DNA from: an uncultured Rhodospirillales bacterium
GTDB lineage: Bacteria > Pseudomonadota > Alphaproteobacteria > Acetobacterales > Acetobacteraceae
DNA length: 9,610 bases
Assembly (NCBI GenBank): GCA_903932545.1
Contig: CAIZGT010000397.1
Coordinates: 1-9,610, forward strand
Direction: 5' to 3'
Made by a program: the position numbers and the translations under genes. Below are positions 5,493-9,610 of the stretch, piece by piece. The notes below the pieces were generated by a model. The model had not been told where the DNA came from and did no database searches. It saw nothing but the letters and a program-made list of their open reading frames with translations. Position 1 is the stretch's first letter. The number at the start of each line of letters is the position of its first letter.

Positions 5493-7730
5493 ATGCTCGC
5501 GTCTCTCAAAATAGCGCCCAAACTTGGCCTGTCCGCGATCGTTTTCCTGCTGCCAACGGTGTTTGGCTTGGGAATGCTGGTGGCAGAGCAGAACATCCAA
5601 ATCGACTTCACCACCAAGGAAGTCCAAGGCGCGCATTTCCTGCATGGTCTGGCCGGCATTCAGGCCCGCGCCGCCCAGGCCAGCCTGCGTGGCACCATTG
5701 GTTCGTCCGAATGGGTGGATCGGGTGGCGCAGCTGCAAAGCGCGTTTGGCCAAGATATTGAAACTGCCGAGATGGCAGACGATACCGCCAAAGCCTTGGC
5801 GGCGGCGGCAAGCAGTGGCGAAAATCTGAAAGCCGCACGGAGCAAATTACGGGAGCTGATCGTGCGCATCGGTGACCGCTCTAACCTCATTCTCGATAAT
5901 GTTCTCGACAGCTACTACACCACCGACGTGGTGTTGGCGCATTTGCCTGACCTGATCGACCGGGTTGCCAGCATCGCTGCGATGCCCTCTGGTGCCTCAG
6001 TGTCGGCAAGTGATGCTGCTGCCGAGCTTATTGCTGTTGGTAGCCTGGGCGACAGTGTTGATGGCCTCAACACATCGCTCACCGCAGCCATCGCCGACAA
6101 TGCGGATGGTGCGCTGAAAGCCGCCCTCGCGCGTGAATGGAGCAGCTTGCACGAGCAGATTGACCGCTACGTCACCGCGCTGCCAAAGGGCGAGGCCACG
6201 ATTTCGATGGCTGATGCGCTGCTTGGCAACATCGCCAGTTTTAATGATCATGCGGGCAGTGCGCTTGCGACCTTGCTGGACCAGCGGATCGAGGCTCTGC
6301 GCGCACGACAATGGCGCAACGCTGGCCTAACCTGTGTGCTGTTTCTGTGCGCGGGCGTCTTCATGCTGCTGATGGCGCGCAACTTGGTGATACGCCCGCT
6401 TGCGCAACTGTCTGCGGCCACTCTGGCGCTGGCCGAGGGTGATTTGGACATGAACCTGCCGCAGCGCGAAGCGCGGGACGAGTTGGGTGATCTCGCGCGC
6501 GCCTTGCGGGTGTTTCATGCGGCGCTGGCCGAGAATCATGGCTTTGAAGCGGTGCGCCTGCAAGTAGATCAGGAACGCCGTGGTCGGCAGGAAGCCTTGG
6601 AAAGTCTGGCACGTGACTTCAACCGCTCGGTAAGCGGACAGTTGGACACGGTCTCACGTTCCGCTGCCAATCTCGATCAAGCCGCCCAGGCACTCACCGC
6701 CAGCGCCACCCGCACCGGCGAGCGCACCATCGAAGTTGAGGGCAGCGCCCAACAGGCACAGCAAAACGCTGGCATCGTGGCGTCAGCTGCCGAACAACTC
6801 GCGGCATCCTGCCGCGAGATTGCGATCCAGATCGAGCGTTCCAGCGCCACCACCGAAGACCTTGTGGGCCACGCAGATCGTGCGCGCAGGCTGGTGGATG
6901 AATTGACGAGCGTGGTCGTCGGCACCGGGCAGGTGATCGATCTGATCAATACGGTCGCAGGGCAGACCAATCTCCTGGCGCTCAACGCAACGATTGAGGC
7001 GGCACGAGCGGGGGAAGCCGGCAAGGGATTTGCCGTGGTGGCGCAGGAAGTGAAAGCCCTGGCCGCACAAACCTCGCGTGCCACCGGCGACATCACCAGT
7101 CGGATCGAGGCGGTGCATCAATCCGCCAAGGGCGCCACCGACATTATCCAGCAAATGGCCGATCTGGTGGGGCAGGTTGATCAAACCAGTTCCGCCATCG
7201 CCGCCGCTGTCACCGAGCAAGTGGCGGCCACGGAGGAAATCAGTCGCAATATCAACGAAGCGGCCCGCTCAACCGCCACGGTCTTTCACGGCATCGGCGC
7301 AGTTCGTGAGGACGCGCTGACATCAGGCACCGTGGCGCATGATCTGCAGGGTGCCGCCACCGAGCTCACCCAGCAGGCGCTGCTGCTCAAGTCTGATGTG
7401 GATCACTTCGTCGGGGCGATGGCGCGCTCAACCGAGCGGCGGAGCTCGGTGCGACACAATCTTTCACGCGCCATTCAGGTTCAACACGCCAACAAACCCA
7501 ACCAGGACGGTCACCTCGTCAACATCTCAGAGAGCGGGTTGGCACTGCGCGCCCAGGTCAACGCGGCGTGCGGCGATGTGCTTACCATCACCGGCCTGAC
7601 CGCCGAACCGCTGCGCGCCCGCGTTGTGGACAATGACAATGGCCTTGTGCGCTTACAGTTCCAATTCGACGAACGCACCGAAGCCAGCATCCGCCAATTC
7701 ATCGCCACCCAAATCCGCCAGGCGGCGTAG
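5493..7730 (+). CDS. Methyl-accepting chemotaxis protein with C-terminal PilZ domain
   Basis: The 745-residue membrane chemoreceptor has a first membrane segment (about 11-31), a largely helical periplasmic sensor (about 32-275), a second membrane segment (about 279-296), a HAMP domain (about 297-349, IRPLAQLSAATLALAEGDLD), and a signalling domain with the conserved hairpin tip at about 485-523 (VAGQTNLLALNATIEAARAG, then KGFAVVAQEVKALA) that contacts CheA and CheW. After it comes a PilZ domain (about 648-738) with both c-di-GMP-binding motifs, R650-x3-R654 and NISESG (677-682). This architecture is known, for example, from Azospirillum Tlp1, where c-di-GMP modifies chemotaxis. The start is the ATG at 5493, matching the usual short cytoplasmic N-terminus (MLASLKIAPKLGL). 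No CheR-docking pentapeptide ends the protein. It lies 88 bp behind a diguanylate cyclase on the same strand, which may supply its ligand. The periplasmic ligand is unknown. Confidence 0.93.
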   Translation: MLASLKIAPKLGLSAIVFLLPTVFGLGMLVAEQNIQIDFTTKEVQGAHFLHGLAGIQARAAQASLRGTIGSSEWVDRVAQLQSAFGQDIETAEMADDTAKALAAAASSGENLKAARSKLRELIVRIGDRSNLILDNVLDSYYTTDVVLAHLPDLIDRVASIAAMPSGASVSASDAAAELIAVGSLGDSVDGLNTSLTAAIADNADGALKAALAREWSSLHEQIDRYVTALPKGEATISMADALLGNIASFNDHAGSALATLLDQRIEALRARQWRNAGLTCVLFLCAGVFMLLMARNLVIRPLAQLSAATLALAEGDLDMNLPQREARDELGDLARALRVFHAALAENHGFEAVRLQVDQERRGRQEALESLARDFNRSVSGQLDTVSRSAANLDQAAQALTASATRTGERTIEVEGSAQQAQQNAGIVASAAEQLAASCREIAIQIERSSATTEDLVGHADRARRLVDELTSVVVGTGQVIDLINTVAGQTNLLALNATIEAARAGEAGKGFAVVAQEVKALAAQTSRATGDITSRIEAVHQSAKGATDIIQQMADLVGQVDQTSSAIAAAVTEQVAATEEISRNINEAARSTATVFHGIGAVREDALTSGTVAHDLQGAATELTQQALLLKSDVDHFVGAMARSTERRSSVRHNLSRAIQVQHANKPNQDGHLVNISESGLALRAQVNAACGDVLTITGLTAEPLRARVVDNDNGLVRLQFQFDERTEASIRQFIATQIRQAA

Positions 7731-7750
7731 AGCACGCGGTGGATGGGTTG

Positions 7751-7822
7751 GAACGTAGCAACTTGCCACGCGGCATGTTTCACCGGAACGGCGAGAAGAA
7801 TGCACGGCGAGTTGCTGCGTGC
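7751..7822. repeat. Long imperfect inverted repeat between convergent genes
   Basis: The arms at 7754-7767 (CGTAGCAACTTGCC) and 7806-7819 (GGCGAGTTGCTGCG) pair over 14 positions, with the two non-Watson-Crick positions being U-G wobble in plus-strand RNA; A7753-T7820 extends the stem. Inside, GCAT at 7773-7776 pairs with ATGC at 7800-7803. It sits in the 185-bp gap between the 3' ends of the chemoreceptor gene and fpr. Without a T-run it is not a classic intrinsic terminator, but it could still block or stabilise the converging transcripts. I see no coding signal in 7731-7915. Confidence 0.55.
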
Positions 7823-7844
7823 CTGGGTCAATCAACGCATTGTC

Positions 7845-7868
7845 CGCCCGATCGGCCTCGCCCGATCG
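7845..7868. repeat. Pair of 10-bp direct repeats
   Basis: CGCCCGATCG occurs at 7845-7854 and again at 7859-7868, separated by four bases. Each copy contains the palindrome CGATCG. It lies just downstream of the long inverted repeat, in the same convergent gap. Function unknown; may be chance. Confidence 0.5.
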
Positions 7869-7915
7869 TTGCGCAGATCACCCCGCCGGATGAGCAGGGT
7901 GGCCCAGCGCGCGAT

Positions 7916-8689
7916 TTATTTTTCGACGAACGCCTTTTCGATCACATAATCACCCGGGTTGGCGTTGTTGCCTTCCTCAAATCCTCGCGACTCGAGCATC
8001 GTCACCAGGTCCGAAAGCATCGCCGGGCTGCCACACAGCATGACGCGATCATGCGCTGGGTCGAGCGGATCAAGGCCCAAATCCGTCATCATCTTGCCGC
8101 TCGCCATCAGGGAGGTGATGCGCCCGGTGTTGCGGAACGGCTCGCGGGTGACGGTCGGGTAATAGAGCAGCTTCTCGCGCACCAACTCGCCAAGGAATTC
8201 ATCATTTGGCAGCTGATTGGTGATCAGGTCTTCATACGCGAGTTCGGCCACCTGACGGCAGCCATGCACCAGCACGATGCGCTCGAAACGTTCATATACA
8301 TCCGGATCGCGGACCAGACACATGAACGGTGCCAGCCCAGTGCCGGTGCCGAGCAGATACAGGTTGCGACCAGGGCGCAGATTGTCGGCCAGCAAGGTGC
8401 CGACCGGCTTACGGCCCACAATAACTTTATCACCCGGCACGATGTGCTGCAAACGGCTGGTCAGCGGGCCGTTGGGCACTTTGATGCTGAGAAATTCGAG
8501 GTGCTCATCATAGGGCGTGCTTACCAAGCTGTACGCACGCAGCAACGGTTTGCCATCCACTTCGAGGCCAATCATGGTGAACTGGCCGCTGCGAAAGCGG
8601 AAAGCCGGGTCTCGGGTGGTGGTGAAGCTGAACAGGCGATCGGTCCAATGCTGAACGCTCAGCACGGTCTCTGCATTGAAATTGCTCAT
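7916..8689 (-). CDS. fpr: Ferredoxin/flavodoxin-NADP+ reductase
   Basis: The 257-residue cytosolic flavoprotein passes electrons between NADPH and ferredoxin or flavodoxin via FAD. The FAD domain shows RAYSL (51-55), the RxYS-type flavin motif, and the following phosphate-binding region (FLSIKVPNGPLTSRL, 66-80). The NADP domain shows GTGTGLAPF (114-122) and VMLCGSPAM (216-224). The C-terminus ends EKAFVEK, typical of the bacterial subclass found in Azotobacter and Rhodobacter, rather than the E. coli type ending in Trp. Length matches the family (about 255-270). The start ATG at 8689 fits the family N-terminus (MSNFNAETVLSVQHWTDRLF); a modest GAGAG lies three bases before it. The family serves oxidative stress defence, iron-sulfur cluster supply and other ferredoxin-dependent reactions. 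It is transcribed towards the chemoreceptor gene and away from modC's 3' end. Confidence 0.95.
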   Translation of the reverse strand: MSNFNAETVLSVQHWTDRLFSFTTTRDPAFRFRSGQFTMIGLEVDGKPLLRAYSLVSTPYDEHLEFLSIKVPNGPLTSRLQHIVPGDKVIVGRKPVGTLLADNLRPGRNLYLLGTGTGLAPFMCLVRDPDVYERFERIVLVHGCRQVAELAYEDLITNQLPNDEFLGELVREKLLYYPTVTREPFRNTGRITSLMASGKMMTDLGLDPLDPAHDRVMLCGSPAMLSDLVTMLESRGFEEGNNANPGDYVIEKAFVEK

Positions 8690-8743
8690 AACTCTCGTAT
8701 CTCAGGGCGAAGGGGCGCGCGGGTAATGCCGACTGATCAGGCA

Positions 8744-8765
8744 GTGTGCTTGGCAGATCGCACAC
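8744..8765. repeat. Small hairpin in the upstream region of fpr
   Basis: GTGTGC (8744-8749) and GCACAC (8760-8765) are perfect inverted arms around a ten-base loop; after one mismatch two further base pairs could form. It would lie in the fpr leader if the promoter at 8821-8849 is real. It could be an operator or a leader structure. The rest of the 246-bp gap 8690-8935 shows no gene. Confidence 0.4.
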
Positions 8766-8820
8766 AGCATGCAGCGCGGATTAGCGCCATCGGGCGTTGG
8801 CGTAAATCAAGAAAACGCGG

Positions 8821-8849
8821 ATATAACGACAGCTCTGGGTCGCGTGAAG
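8821..8849 (-). promoter_or_regulatory. Candidate sigma-70-type promoter for fpr
   Basis: On the minus strand CTTCAC (8844-8849) and TTATAT (8821-8826) are separated by 17 bases. Each is one base from the alphaproteobacterial housekeeping pattern CTTGAC/CTATAT. Transcription would start near 8814 and leave a leader of about 125 bases before the fpr ATG. Found by eye only. Confidence 0.35.
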
Positions 8850-8935
8850 CGGGATATCACTGCGGCCAATCGCGAAATTCTGACGCGTGCGCGCCGAATG
8901 CGTTTGGCTGGAACCCGAAACCTCCCCTCACGGCT

Positions 8936-9610
8936 CTAAGCCGCCAGTGCCACGCCCTTCACCTGAGCATAGACCCACTCCCCTTCGCCCAGCGCCAACA
9001 TCGTCCAGGAACGCCGCGTCACCCGCGCCAACAATCGAGAGCCCCCATCCCCGAGGCTCAGCACCACCAAAATCTCATGCGCGTTCAAATCCGTGGCGCT
9101 GAGAATGCGTGCGGGCAGAATATTGCTGATGGTGGTGCGATAGGGCGCGCAAGCGAGGCTGACATCGCCAGCGCGGATGCGCAGGCGGCGCTGGGCGCCG
9201 ATCTCCAGCGGGGCAGAGGGCACCAAAAACGAGCCGCCGGGCACAGCAAAGCGCGCCATGCCGTCTTGCGGATCATAGGCCAGCACCTCCGCCTCCAAGC
9301 TCACCGCCGCATCACGGGCTTGCACCAACGGCAGTGCCGGGTCGCTTTGCAGTGCGGCCAATGGCCCGGCGGCAATCACGCGCCCAGCTTGCATCAGCAC
9401 CAGATGATCGGCGAGGCGCTCAACCTCCTCCATATCATGAGTGATATAGATAATCGGCAGTGCCAAGCGCGCATGCAGGCGTTCAAGGAAGGGCAGGATG
9501 TCTGCCTTGGTCAGCCGATCCAGGGCCGAGAGCGGCTCTTCCATCAGCAACAGGCGCGGTTGGGAGAGCAGCGCCCGGCCAATGGCCACTCGCTGGCGCT
9601 CGCCGCCGGA
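8936..9610 (-). CDS. modC: Molybdate ABC transporter ATP-binding protein ModC (5' end beyond window)
   Basis: ModC is the cytoplasmic ATPase that drives molybdate import with ModA and ModB. The visible 224 residues begin at the ABC signature SGGERQRVAIGRALL (1-15), followed by Walker B LLLMEEP (20-26), the D-loop SALD and the H-loop block IYITHDMEEVERLADHLVL. The C-terminal third is a Mop/TOBE domain that binds oxyanions (ILPARILSATDL, then LLARVTRRSWTMLALGEGEWVYAQVKGVAL). That domain separates ModC from generic ABC ATPases. Walker A and the Q-loop lie outside the window; the usual family length is about 350-370. Oddly, the Walker B Asp is Glu (see findings). An in-frame GTG at 9589 is not the real start because the coding frame runs on through the signature to the window edge. 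The stop TAG is 246 bp upstream of fpr on the same strand. Confidence 0.93.
   Translation of the reverse strand, partial: SGGERQRVAIGRALLSQPRLLLMEEPLSALDRLTKADILPFLERLHARLALPIIYITHDMEEVERLADHLVLMQAGRVIAAGPLAALQSDPALPLVQARDAAVSLEAEVLAYDPQDGMARFAVPGGSFLVPSAPLEIGAQRRLRIRAGDVSLACAPYRTTISNILPARILSATDLNAHEILVVLSLGDGGSRLLARVTRRSWTMLALGEGEWVYAQVKGVALAA

Noticed and set aside
7743..7949. Small plus-strand open frame in the convergent gap
   Set aside because: No ribosome binding site, runs into the 3' end of fpr, and the Arg-rich product has no family features; the gap is better explained by the inverted repeat.
1..9610. tRNA, rRNA, CRISPR array, transposase or prophage signal
   Set aside because: No cloverleaf, regularly spaced repeat array, transposase motif or terminal repeat was recognised; composition looks even throughout.

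Overview
The window is about 9.6 kb of GC-rich chromosomal DNA from a proteobacterium, most likely an alphaproteobacterium. The signs are the codon use, the ferredoxin-NADP reductase type (C-terminus ending AFVEK), a chemoreceptor with a C-terminal PilZ domain, and one promoter-like sequence close to the alphaproteobacterial CTTGAC/CTATAT pattern. I cannot name the order or genus. There are no RNA genes, insertion sequences, CRISPR arrays or obvious foreign DNA, and every gene kept here is intact except the two cut by the window ends.

Left part (1-3347). The 5' end of queC (preQ0 synthase) lies on the minus strand. Diverging from it, only 25 bp away, is a tight six-gene plus-strand run: a MoeB/ThiF-type E1-like adenylyltransferase, a DsrE-family sulfur-relay protein, an exported SH3-domain protein, and three small genes that together form a nitrile-hydratase-family enzyme. 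Its beta chain is split into separate N- and C-terminal proteins, followed by the metal-binding alpha-type subunit with a cobalt-type CTLCSC centre. A split beta chain is known from thiocyanate hydrolase (ScnB/ScnA/ScnC) and toyocamycin nitrile hydratase (ToyJKL). The Arg two residues after the Tyr that follows the metal-binding cysteines, where nitrile hydratases usually have Trp, points towards the thiocyanate hydrolase side. This cluster is the most interesting part of the window: a possible link between sulfur-transfer chemistry and thiocyanate, cyanate or nitrile hydration.

Middle part (3428-7730). Two plus-strand signalling genes follow. The first is a membrane diguanylate cyclase (Cache-PAS-GGDEF, with I-site) carrying a short tandem-repeat tail. 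The second is a methyl-accepting chemotaxis protein ending in a PilZ domain with both c-di-GMP-binding motifs. The first gene can make c-di-GMP and the second can probably sense it, so they may form a local circuit coupling c-di-GMP to motility.

Right part (7731-9610). A 185-bp convergent gap contains a long imperfect inverted repeat. Then fpr (ferredoxin/flavodoxin-NADP+ reductase) lies on the minus strand with a long upstream region holding a candidate promoter and a small hairpin. Last is the 3' two-thirds of modC (molybdate ABC transporter ATPase), cut by the window end and with an unusual Glu in Walker B.
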